From positions 219,425-283,424 of the forward strand of contig DHVX01000062.1 of NCBI GenBank assembly GCA_002412885.1: a stretch of DNA of 64,000 nucleotides, read 5' to 3'. Position 1 is the stretch's first letter; each line of letters opens with the position of its first letter. This DNA comes from Bacteroidales bacterium UBA5197 (GTDB lineage Bacteria > Bacteroidota > Bacteroidia > Bacteroidales > Lentimicrobiaceae). A program made the translations under genes and the position numbers. This document shows, one piece after another, positions 55,008 to 61,832 of the stretch. Under the pieces are notes generated by a model that worked only from the letters and a program-made list of their open reading frames with translations, made no database searches and had not been told where the DNA came from.

Positions 55008-55241
55008 TTAACTTTCCGTTTCATTTTTGCCTTTAATAATCTCTACAAGCTCACCGTCATACGATGCTTTATCACCCGGATAAAGTTTTTTACGTTTTTG
55101 TAATTCGGTTTGGCCATTCACCTCAACAAGGCCGGCAGTAATCACCTGATTGGCTTCGCCGCCGCTTTCAACCATATTTAATAGTTTAAGCAACTGGTTT
55201 AATTGAATATAGTCGTGACCCTGCAGTTCAAAGGTTGTCAT
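55008..55241 (-). CDS. Small S4-domain RNA-binding protein
   Basis: The protein has 77 residues. It matches the short S4 fold: IQLNQLLKLLNMVESGGEANQVITAGLVEVNG, then a KRKKLYPGDKASYDGELVEI tail. Members bind structured RNA, often in ribosome quality or assembly. It is a stand-alone gene between repeat-rich gaps. Confidence in the fold is high, the role unknown. Confidence 0.85.
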   Translation of the reverse strand: MTTFELQGHDYIQLNQLLKLLNMVESGGEANQVITAGLVEVNGQTELQKRKKLYPGDKASYDGELVEIIKGKNETES

Positions 55242-55663
55242 AAAGTGTTTTTTGCAAAAGTAGTGTTTTCCGGGATGGCGGACCTTCCGGGTTTTTCCGC
55301 AGATTTAAAAAGACATATCCACGGATTACACGGATGCTTCAATAGGCTCACTTCGACACTTCGACAAGCTCAGTGCATCGCAGCTCAGTGCATCGCAGCA
55401 CAGATTCCCACGGATTTAGTTTTGGCATTCAGTAACTACCGCCTACCGGTGGAGATTTGGGCGTTTTAATGGCACACAGATGACGGCAGCAGCAGATAAG
55501 TAATGAAGAAATGCAACCGACTAACTCCGGCGATGCTCAGAAAATTACCAGCAACTTTTACTACCTCCACCGATATATTGCATTTTTAAGAAAAAAGAGT
55601 TCAACGCATTTTGAAAGTCACAAAAAACGCTTATCTTTGGCGTTAGTAACTTGAAAAATAAGT
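55242..55663. repeat. Gene-free interval with fragmentary repeats
   Basis: Phrases such as CCACGGATTACACGGATG, CACTTCGACACTTCGACAAG and a perfect 15-bp tandem GCTCAGTGCATCGCA (55368-55382, 55383-55397) fill the left half. The right end holds the higBA promoter. No gene is visible. Confidence 0.5.
55610..55644 (+). promoter_or_regulatory. higBA promoter with operator-like repeat
   Basis: TTTG (55610-55613) and TATCTTTG (55632-55639), spaced by 18 bases, match the Bacteroidota -33/-7 pattern. AACGC (55626-55630) and GCGTT (55640-55644) form an inverted repeat enclosing the -7 box. This is a plausible site for autoregulation by HigA. Confidence 0.6.
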
Positions 55664-55939
55664 ATGATAATATCGTTTGGTTCAAAAGAAACCGAGAAAA
55701 TTTGGAAGGGTGAACAAGTCAGAAAGTTGCCGATTGAAATCCAAAATATCGGAAGGAGAAAGCTCCGAATGTTGAACAACTCACAGAACTTTGACGATTT
55801 GAGACTACCACCATCGAATAGACTTGAAAAGTTGAAAGGAAGCGATTTTTACAGTATCAGAATTAATGACCAATGGAGAATCGTTTTTCGCTGGGAAAAC
55901 GAACAAAGTTACGATGTCGAAATTGTTGATTATCACTAA
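55664..55939 (+). CDS. higB: HigB-like type II toxin (RelE/ParE superfamily)
   Basis: The protein has 91 residues. It fits the HigB pattern: KLPIEIQNIGRRKLRMLNN, LRLPPSNRLEKLKG, and the C-terminal YSIRINDQWRIVFRW with conserved basic and aromatic residues. HigB toxins are ribosome-dependent mRNA interferases. The antitoxin gene follows 15 bases later. The toxin-first order is usual for higBA. Confidence 0.9.
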   Translation: MIISFGSKETEKIWKGEQVRKLPIEIQNIGRRKLRMLNNSQNFDDLRLPPSNRLEKLKGSDFYSIRINDQWRIVFRWENEQSYDVEIVDYH

Positions 55940-55954
55940 AAGTTGGAAGTTGAA

Positions 55955-56266
55955 ATGAAAAAACTTGAAAACATACATCCTGGAGAAATTTTAATGGAAG
56001 AATTCCTTAAACCATTGGAAATTACTGCATACAGACTGTCAAAAGATACTGAAATCCCTCAAACAAGGATTTCCCAAATACTGAAAGGAAACCGTAGAAT
56101 CACGGCTGACACGGCAATGAGATTGAGTTCTTATTTTGGAAACACGCCAAAATTTTGGCTTGGATTACAAGACGATTACGATATCGAGGAAGAAAAGAAC
56201 GTAAATTCAGAAATCTTTAACCGGATTCGAATGACAAGAAAGAACAAACCACAAAATCATATCTAA
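55955..56266 (+). CDS. higA: HigA-like antitoxin (XRE family)
   Basis: From ATG at 55955 the product has 103 residues; a TTG four codons earlier is possible. The helix-turn-helix IHPGEILMEEFLKPLEITAYRLSKDTEIPQTRISQILKGNRRITADTAMRLSSYFGN is typical of HigA. It neutralises HigB and should repress the operon through the operator at 55626-55644. The C-terminus is charged and flexible. Confidence 0.92.
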   Translation: MKKLENIHPGEILMEEFLKPLEITAYRLSKDTEIPQTRISQILKGNRRITADTAMRLSSYFGNTPKFWLGLQDDYDIEEEKNVNSEIFNRIRMTRKNKPQNHI

Positions 56267-56370
56267 AAATTTGGGGAGTAGGTGTATAAATTGAGCTATT
56301 TAACCCGCTCCAACTTTATGTCGGCAAAGATATACGACGCCCGCAATCTCCAAAGTTTTATACACTCGAC

Positions 56371-56570
56371 TAAGCGGAATTTAGCTTCGCTGAGCCTGCC
56401 CGCCTTTGGAGGGCTCATCCGTAATGGCGGCCTCGGTTGCAATTCCGCTTTGAATACCGTTGAATTTTGCAATTCAATCATAATGCAGATGCTGAAAATT
56501 TGGGCAGTTTGCGCCACACGTCAGGGGACTCGCGGGAGTGGGATGTGATAAAATTATCTGGGTTCTGCCA
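56371..56570. repeat. Three-hairpin intergenic repeat, copy A
   Basis: The unit contains AAGCGGAATT...AATTCCGCTT (56372-56381, 56441-56450), then a TGAATT-TTGC-AATTCA hairpin, then the CACACGTC-AGGG-GACTCGCG variant of the REP-like core (about 56516-56533). It matches copy B (56929-57095) almost base for base outside one 30-base insertion. A short frame across it is spurious. Confidence 0.75.
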
Positions 56571-56609
56571 GGTGCAAATTTGAATCAAAGAAATTTATTA
56601 TGAAAATTA

Positions 56610-56630
56610 TACCAATTATTGGTAACTTTG
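56610..56630 (+). promoter_or_regulatory. parD promoter and operator-like palindrome
   Basis: TACCAAT-T-ATTGGTA (56610-56624) is a perfect 7-bp-arm palindrome that runs into TAACTTTG (56623-56630), a TAnnTTTG -7 box 17 bases before the parD start. This layout suggests ParD autoregulation. Confidence 0.6.
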
Positions 56631-56646
56631 CTTAAAACTTTAAAAC

Positions 56647-56898
56647 ATGAAAAACACTTCTATATCACTTGGAAATTATTTTGAACAATTCGTCAGTAGT
56701 CAGGTCTCTGCCGGACGTTATAAAAATGTAAGTGAAGTTATAAGAGCAGGACTTCGACTATTGGAAAGTGAGGAGAATAAAGAGATAGCTTTAAAAAATG
56801 CTATTGCAGAAGGCATTGATAGCGGAATTGCTCACACTTTTGACCCTGAAAATCATCTTAAAGAATTAAAAGCCGGAAGAAACAATGGCAAATTATAA
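56647..56898 (+). CDS. parD: ParD-family antitoxin
   Basis: The protein has 83 residues. It begins with the ribbon-helix-helix antitoxin pattern ISLGNYFEQFVSSQVSAGRYKNVSEVIRAGLRLLE, the CC2985/ParD family. The C-terminal half is the charged toxin-binding tail. It is intact. The toxin start codon overlaps its end by 14 bases, but the toxin is truncated. Confidence 0.92.
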   Translation: MKNTSISLGNYFEQFVSSQVSAGRYKNVSEVIRAGLRLLESEENKEIALKNAIAEGIDSGIAHTFDPENHLKELKAGRNNGKL

Positions 56899-56983
56899 AT
56901 TTACCAATAAAGCCGTTGAGGATTTGGCTAAGCGGAATTTAGCTTCGCTGAGCTCCCTTCGGTCGGTTGTAATTCCGCTTTGA
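56885..56983 (+). pseudogene. parE: Truncated ParE-type toxin gene
   Basis: The frame starts MANYKFTNKAVEDLA, which matches the beginning of RelE/ParE toxins, but from 56929 it runs into the three-hairpin repeat and ends at a stop in it (32 codons; a full toxin has about 95-100). Only the first 14 codons are toxin sequence. I see no continuation downstream of the repeat, so the rest is deleted or displaced. Confidence 0.7.
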
Positions 56984-57095
56984 ACACTATTGAATTTGCA
57001 ATTCAATAATTTTGCGAGGCTGAAAATTTGGGCAGTTTGCGCCACGCGTCAGGGGACGCGCGGGAGCGGCATAAGAAAAATTATTTGGCTTTTAC
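56929..57095. repeat. Three-hairpin intergenic repeat, copy B
   Basis: AAGCGGAATT (56930-56939) pairs with AATTCCGCTT (56971-56980). TATTGAATT-TGC-AATTCAATA follows, then CGCGTC-AGGG-GACGCG (57045-57060) and CGGGAGC. Its left edge is the point where the parE coding sequence ends. Copy A lies on the other side of parD. Confidence 0.8.
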
Positions 57096-57143
57096 CTCCT
57101 TCGGCCAATGCCTGAGTCGCTTAATTGGTTATGCATTTCTGAA

Positions 57144-57196
57144 TTTGGGAATGAATTGTATTGCGTATATCTTTGATTTATAATAAATATACGCAA
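57144..57196 (+). promoter_or_regulatory. Recombinase promoter inside an inverted repeat
   Basis: TTTG (57144-57147) and TATCTTTG (57168-57175) with a 20-base spacer fit the -33/-7 pattern. TTGCGTATAT (57161-57170) and ATATACGCAA (57187-57196) are inverted arms that overlap the -7 box and precede the ATG by 2 bases. The same arms reappear past the gene at 58960-58981. Confidence 0.6.
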
Positions 57197-57198
57197 CT

Positions 57199-58890
57199 AT
57201 GCCGATAAAAATAACAAAGGTCATCCATAGAGATGAGTCAAAGCTAAAGCTTGATTTTGCATTTGATTATCAGACAATAAGCCTGATAAAGCAGATTGAT
57301 GGTAGCACTTGGAGTAGAACACACAAAGCCTGGCTGTTGCCGGATACAGAGGATTCGGTAAGAAGGCTGGAAGCGCTTATCCGACAGGAAGATTTGATGT
57401 TTGATAAAGATATTGATATTAAACCAGCAGCGATAACAAAAAAGGAGCTTATCCGACAGGAAGATTTGAAGTTTGATAAAGATATTGATGTTAAACCACC
57501 GATAATTTCACAAGCAGTGGATAAGCCTTTAGATGAAATTCAAAATGTTAAAATTGAAGTAATTAACCGTAAAATATTAATAAAATTACCCAAAAATGAG
57601 GATGACATTAAATTTATAAAAACGCTTCGATACTTCAAATGGTCAAAAAACGACTATTTATGGGAAGTGCCTGATTATCCCGGTAACCTTGATCTGATCA
57701 GAGATTATTTCGGGAAACGCATAGCTGACATTAAAATACACAACCGAATTGACATACAGCCGGGCAATGAAAATGCACGCAGCATACAAACCGATGAAGT
57801 TCTGATGATAAAAACCCGACAGGGCAGGGTTAAGATAATTTCGGCATTTAATAAGGAGTTGATTGCTGCAATTAAAGAAATGCCCTATAACCGTTGGGAT
57901 GCGAAGAACAAATGGTGGACAATCCCATTTTCGGAAAGCTTTGTGAAACTTGTGACTGATGTTTGTGATTTGCAAAAACTGAAAGTAGTTTTAGAAGAAG
58001 AGCCTTCAGGAGAGGCAGGAACCAAAAGGATATCGCCACTTGATATTCCCAATTACCGCAGGGCACCTGAGAGTTACAAAAACAAGCACATTGAACTGCG
58101 AAACAGTCCGAATACCATAAAGAATTACATTTCGGCATTCGAAGAGTTTATTAACTATTTTTATCGCTTTGATATTGACAGCATTACTGAGCCGCAGATT
58201 CTCGAATTTTTAAGGTATCTGATTACAGAACGCCGGGTTTCGATTTCGTATCAGAATATTTCGATAAACGCCATCAAGTTTTATTACGAGAAGGTACTGA
58301 AAGGTCAACGCAAGTTTTATTTTATTGACAGGCCGCGAAAAGACATTATTTTGCCCGATGTGCTTAATATTGATGAGATTACAGCCATGATTAAAACGGC
58401 TGACAATATCAAGCATAAGCTGATTATAATGTTTGCTTATGCTTCGGGGCTAAGACTGGGCGAAGTGGTAAGGCTTAAATTGACAGATATAGACCGGCAA
58501 AGGATGCAGGTTAGGGTAGAACAAGGAAAAGGAAGAAAAGACAGATACACAAAGCTATCGGAAAAAATATTGCCGGTACTTGACAAGTATCTGGAAGAAT
58601 ACAAACCTGAAGAGTTGATTTTTAACGGGGAAAAGGGGAAACCTTATTCGGCACGTTCGGTGCAGGAGGTGGTAAAGAGCATAGCCATAAAAGCCGGAAT
58701 AGCGCAAAAAGTAACACCCAAAACATTGCGGCATACATTTGCAACGCACTCTCTGGAAAATGGCATAGATTTGCGATACATCCAAAGTATGATGGGACAT
58801 GCAAGCAGCAAAACAACGGAAATTTATACACATATTACTACAAAAGGTTTTGAGAATGTAAAAAGTCCGTTAGATAGTTTGGATATTTGA
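57199..58890 (+). CDS. Tyrosine recombinase with three HARP-like N-terminal repeats
   Basis: The protein has 563 residues. Residues 22-60, 133-172 and 213-258 are similar units (ISLIKQIDGSTWSRTHKAWLLP, TLRYFKWSKNDYLWEVP, IKEMPYNRWDAKNKWWTIP) resembling the HARP domain. A core-binding domain follows (~290-375), then the catalytic domain with Arg419, Arg511, His534 and nucleophile Tyr543. Lys508 replaces the usual His of HxxR. The C-terminus, FENVKSPLDSLDI, is like that of integron integrases, but their extra helix before box II is absent. A 72-bp tandem duplication encodes residues 60-107. Confidence 0.9.
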   Translation: MPIKITKVIHRDESKLKLDFAFDYQTISLIKQIDGSTWSRTHKAWLLPDTEDSVRRLEALIRQEDLMFDKDIDIKPAAITKKELIRQEDLKFDKDIDVKPPIISQAVDKPLDEIQNVKIEVINRKILIKLPKNEDDIKFIKTLRYFKWSKNDYLWEVPDYPGNLDLIRDYFGKRIADIKIHNRIDIQPGNENARSIQTDEVLMIKTRQGRVKIISAFNKELIAAIKEMPYNRWDAKNKWWTIPFSESFVKLVTDVCDLQKLKVVLEEEPSGEAGTKRISPLDIPNYRRAPESYKNKHIELRNSPNTIKNYISAFEEFINYFYRFDIDSITEPQILEFLRYLITERRVSISYQNISINAIKFYYEKVLKGQRKFYFIDRPRKDIILPDVLNIDEITAMIKTADNIKHKLIIMFAYASGLRLGEVVRLKLTDIDRQRMQVRVEQGKGRKDRYTKLSEKILPVLDKYLEEYKPEELIFNGEKGKPYSARSVQEVVKSIAIKAGIAQKVTPKTLRHTFATHSLENGIDLRYIQSMMGHASSKTTEIYTHITTKGFENVKSPLDSLDI

Positions 58891-58941
58891 AATTTTACTA
58901 TATTTGTGTCGAAAATCTGATTTGTGGATGCAAACCGATGG

Positions 58942-58993
58942 CTTGTTAACAAGTCAGATATATACGCAATATTGCGTATATCCACTCGTTAGC
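58942..58993. other. Possible attachment (attI-like) site past the recombinase gene
   Basis: CTTGTTAACAAG (58942-58953) is a palindrome. ATATACGCAAT (58960-58970) abuts its exact inverse (58971-58981). GTTAGC follows at 58988-58993. The A/T-rich LysR-YeiH-TauE-YeeE block starts right after. The site shares arms with the recombinase promoter region. Confidence 0.45.
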
Positions 58994-59086
58994 GTTCATT
59001 GTAAAAACACGACATCATGACACATAAATTTTCTCCATACATTCAAAACTTAATTCCTTATATTTAAAAAGATTAATTAATACACA

Positions 59087-59974
59087 ATGGATTATAGAGA
59101 TACAGTTTTTATTGCAGTTGCAGAAAAACTTAGCATTTCAAAAGCAGCAAACGAATTAAATATTAGTCAGCCAGCTGTTACACGACATATTAAAGAGCTG
59201 GAAGAGCGCTTCAAAACAAATATTTTAGAGCGAAAAGGCAACAAAATATACCTGACCAAGGCTGGTGAAAAAGTGTATAATGCTTTTAAAGATATTGCAC
59301 AACAATATCGTGACCTCGATTTTGAAATCGGGCAAATGCACAACAGCATTTCAGGCGAATTTAAAATTGGTGCAAGCTCAACCATTTCTCAATATGTTAT
59401 CCCAAAGGTAATGGCATCGTTTCACAAGCGGTATCCGAAAATCCAAATTTATCTGATGAACGGCAACTCATTTGAAATGGAGAAATTACTATTAGATAAT
59501 CAGGTAGATATGGCATTAGTCGAAAACTACTCATCTCAAGCGGGCATCAGATACCAAGATTTTCTCGATGATGAATTGATTGTTGTAACCGGAAAAAATA
59601 GTGTTTATGCTAAACACGAAACCATTAGCAAAGACTTTTTGATGCAAATACCGATAGTGTTGCGTGAACAAGGTTCAGGAACTTTGGAAGTAATAAAGCA
59701 AATACTCACAGAACAGAATATAAACTTTGAAAATTTAAATACACTTATCCATTTGGGAAGTACAGAGTCGATTAAAAACTTTTTACATGATTTCGACGGA
59801 CTGGCTATTGTGTCTGAAAAGGCTGTTCAGAACGAACTGTATATGAAAACACTTGTAAAACTTAAAGTAACAGGATTTACCCTTCTGCGTAAATTCCGTT
59901 TAGCATACAAACAAGGGCATAAAAGCAAACAAGTAGAATTGTTTGAAAATTTCCTATTCCATTATAACATATAG
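59087..59974 (+). CDS. LysR-family transcriptional regulator (YeiE/CysL-like)
   Basis: The protein has 295 residues. The N-terminal winged HTH reads FIAVAEKLSISKAANELNISQPAVTRHIKELEERF. The effector domain begins near residue 90 (FKIGASSTISQYVIPKVMASF). The gene precedes a yeiH-like exporter gene by 73 bases, the arrangement known for YeiE/YeiH and sulfite response. It likely activates the downstream group, whose promoter at 60022 overlaps an inverted repeat. Base composition is more A/T-rich than the left half of the window. Confidence 0.9.
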   Translation: MDYRDTVFIAVAEKLSISKAANELNISQPAVTRHIKELEERFKTNILERKGNKIYLTKAGEKVYNAFKDIAQQYRDLDFEIGQMHNSISGEFKIGASSTISQYVIPKVMASFHKRYPKIQIYLMNGNSFEMEKLLLDNQVDMALVENYSSQAGIRYQDFLDDELIVVTGKNSVYAKHETISKDFLMQIPIVLREQGSGTLEVIKQILTEQNINFENLNTLIHLGSTESIKNFLHDFDGLAIVSEKAVQNELYMKTLVKLKVTGFTLLRKFRLAYKQGHKSKQVELFENFLFHYNI

Positions 59975-59997
59975 TTATTGCAAATAAACATTTGGCA

Positions 59998-60046
59998 TTT
60001 GCTTTAATTATAATGAGCCAATACTTTTGTAAGCAAAAAGTATTGG
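59998..60046 (+). promoter_or_regulatory. yeiH promoter with inverted-repeat operator candidate
   Basis: TTTG (59998-60001), a 20-base spacer and TACTTTTG (60022-60029) match the promoter pattern. CCAATACTTTT (60018-60028) and AAAAGTATTGG (60036-60046) are perfect 11-bp inverted arms spanning the -7 box and ending one base before the yeiH ATG at 60048. This is either a LysR-regulated operator or a hairpin hiding the start. Confidence 0.55.
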
Positions 60047-60047
60047 T

Positions 60048-61007
60048 ATGGAAACTGTAAAAGTATTTAACGAAATTGTTACAATTGAAAAGAAGCTTAA
60101 AAACTACAATTGGCTCTATTCAATTATTATAGGACTATGTTTTTTGCCGTTTATTTCGCCGGCAATTGCATTATTTATTGGATTAGTGCTTTCTTTTGTT
60201 GGGTTGAGGCATGAAAATATTCACAAATATACCTCGAAAATCCTACAAGCATCGATTGTATTCATGGGGTTTGGAATGAGTCTAAGTGCCGTCATTTCAG
60301 CTTCAAAAACAGGTTTTTGGGAGACAGTTATTTCGGTAATAGTAGTAATGGTACTCGGTATTTTATTAGGAAAGCTTTTTAAAGTTGAGAAAAACATTGC
60401 TTTACTTATTGCAACCGGAACGGCTATTTGTGGCGGGAGTGCCATTGCTGCCGTAGCTCCTATTCTTAAAAGTAAAAATTATCAAACATCGTTTGCTCTG
60501 ATTGTGGTTTTTGTGCTGAATGCGGTTGCTTTGTTTCTATTCCCTTTTATCGGGCATCGATTTGGCTTAAGTCAGGAAACTTTTGGAAACTGGGCTGCCA
60601 TTGCCATTCACGATACAAGTTCGGTAGTGGGTGCAGGTGCAATTTATGGCGATAAAGCCTTGCAGATAGCTACAACAGTGAAACTTATTCGTGCATTGTG
60701 GATTATTCCGCTTTCGCTGATTATTGTATTTATGAACAAAAGTGGCGAGAAAAAAGCAATTTCATTTCCTTGGTTTATTTTGCTATTTGTAATCGCCATC
60801 GTATTTGCTAATATTTTCCCTCAATTTCAGACAAGTTACCAGCATTTTGATTGGTTAGGTAAACGCGGAATGGTCGTAGCTTTGTTTCTGATTGGTTCGA
60901 ATATAAGCGTTCATGAAATTAAAAAATCGGGGGCTAAAAGTTTTGCACTGGGTATTATTTTATGGGCTGTGATAGCTGTTGGTTCATTATTATTACTAAC
61001 ACGATAA
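60048..61007 (+). CDS. YeiH-family putative sulfate/sulfite exporter
   Basis: The protein has 319 residues with about ten transmembrane segments. The family blocks are GLRHENIHKYTSKILQASIVFMGFGM, GTAICGGSAIAAVAPILKSK, and AIHDTSSVVGAGAIYGDKALQIATTVKL. YeiH proteins are annotated as sulfate exporters and are linked to sulfite tolerance in other bacteria. It is followed by a TauE/SafE gene after 3 bases, so co-translation is likely. Confidence 0.9.
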   Translation: METVKVFNEIVTIEKKLKNYNWLYSIIIGLCFLPFISPAIALFIGLVLSFVGLRHENIHKYTSKILQASIVFMGFGMSLSAVISASKTGFWETVISVIVVMVLGILLGKLFKVEKNIALLIATGTAICGGSAIAAVAPILKSKNYQTSFALIVVFVLNAVALFLFPFIGHRFGLSQETFGNWAAIAIHDTSSVVGAGAIYGDKALQIATTVKLIRALWIIPLSLIIVFMNKSGEKKAISFPWFILLFVIAIVFANIFPQFQTSYQHFDWLGKRGMVVALFLIGSNISVHEIKKSGAKSFALGIILWAVIAVGSLLLLTR

Positions 61008-61010
61008 GTC

Positions 61011-61730
61011 ATGCCAAATATCTGGGTCATAATAATTATTATATTTTCGAGCCTGATTAAAGGGATTACCGGCTTCGGTTTTGCCCTTGTCTCTCTTCCT
61101 CTATTGCTAATGTGGTACACGCCTAAAGAAATTATACCGGTTTTGATGATTTGTAACCTCATTGCTTCAATCATGATAGTTTTGCAAAAGAAAGAACATA
61201 AGTTACTCGACAAACAATCCTATTATTTAATTGCAGCAGGTGGAATTTTCACAATTGCAGGCGTTATTGCATTAAGTTCAACCGACGGAAAATGGTTAAT
61301 ACGTTTTTCGGGAATACTTTTTATTTTTCTTACAATTTATTCATTGGCAAGAAAAAAGCCTAAAAACATTAACATGCGAAACCGTGCTTATTTATTAGCA
61401 GGTGCATTTATCGGTTTTCTTACTGGGGCTATATCGGTAAGCGGACCTCCGTTAGCACTTTTCCTTAACAAGGCAAATATCAGCAACCAGAAATTCCGCG
61501 AGATTTTTGCCGCATTCAGTATAATTACTGCTGTTATTGCCATATTAGGATATTATCAGGCAGGAATGATGACTTTGCAAACATTAGAATTAACATTCAT
61601 TTTTGTACCATTACTTTTAATGGGAACTATTTTGGGAAAAAAGATAAATACAATTATGCCAATTGAAAAGTTCCAAACCATTAACATCGTCTTGACCCTG
61701 ATTGCAAGTATAATTTTAGTGATGCAATAA
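61011..61730 (+). CDS. TauE/SafE (TSUP) family sulfite exporter-like protein
   Basis: The protein has 239 residues and about eight hydrophobic segments. It shows the TSUP pattern of paired repeats: SLIKGITGFGFALVSLPLLLMWYTPKE in the first half and AGAFIGFLTGAISVSGPPLALFLNKANISNQKFRE in the second. TSUP proteins move sulfite, sulfoacetate or related organosulfur anions. It starts 3 bases after the YeiH stop and belongs to the same sulfur-anion group. Confidence 0.9.
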   Translation: MPNIWVIIIIIFSSLIKGITGFGFALVSLPLLLMWYTPKEIIPVLMICNLIASIMIVLQKKEHKLLDKQSYYLIAAGGIFTIAGVIALSSTDGKWLIRFSGILFIFLTIYSLARKKPKNINMRNRAYLLAGAFIGFLTGAISVSGPPLALFLNKANISNQKFREIFAAFSIITAVIAILGYYQAGMMTLQTLELTFIFVPLLLMGTILGKKINTIMPIEKFQTINIVLTLIASIILVMQ

Positions 61731-61832
61731 TTATAAGAATGTGAAAAACAGGTAATAGTAAATTGTATAAAAATAATTTTTAATAAATATAAATTGTGAA
61801 ATTATGAATATTTTATCTTTGTTTTCGGATTT

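Noticed and set aside
56282..56548. 88-codon plus-strand frame
   Set aside because: It runs through repeat copy A; the similar part in copy B is in another coding context, so it is a shadow of the repeat.
57199..58890. Calling the recombinase a true integron integrase (IntI)
   Set aside because: The C-terminal SPLD motif fits, but the extra helix IntI carries before box II is missing and the long N-terminus is atypical. I kept it as a tyrosine recombinase with an integron-like hypothesis.
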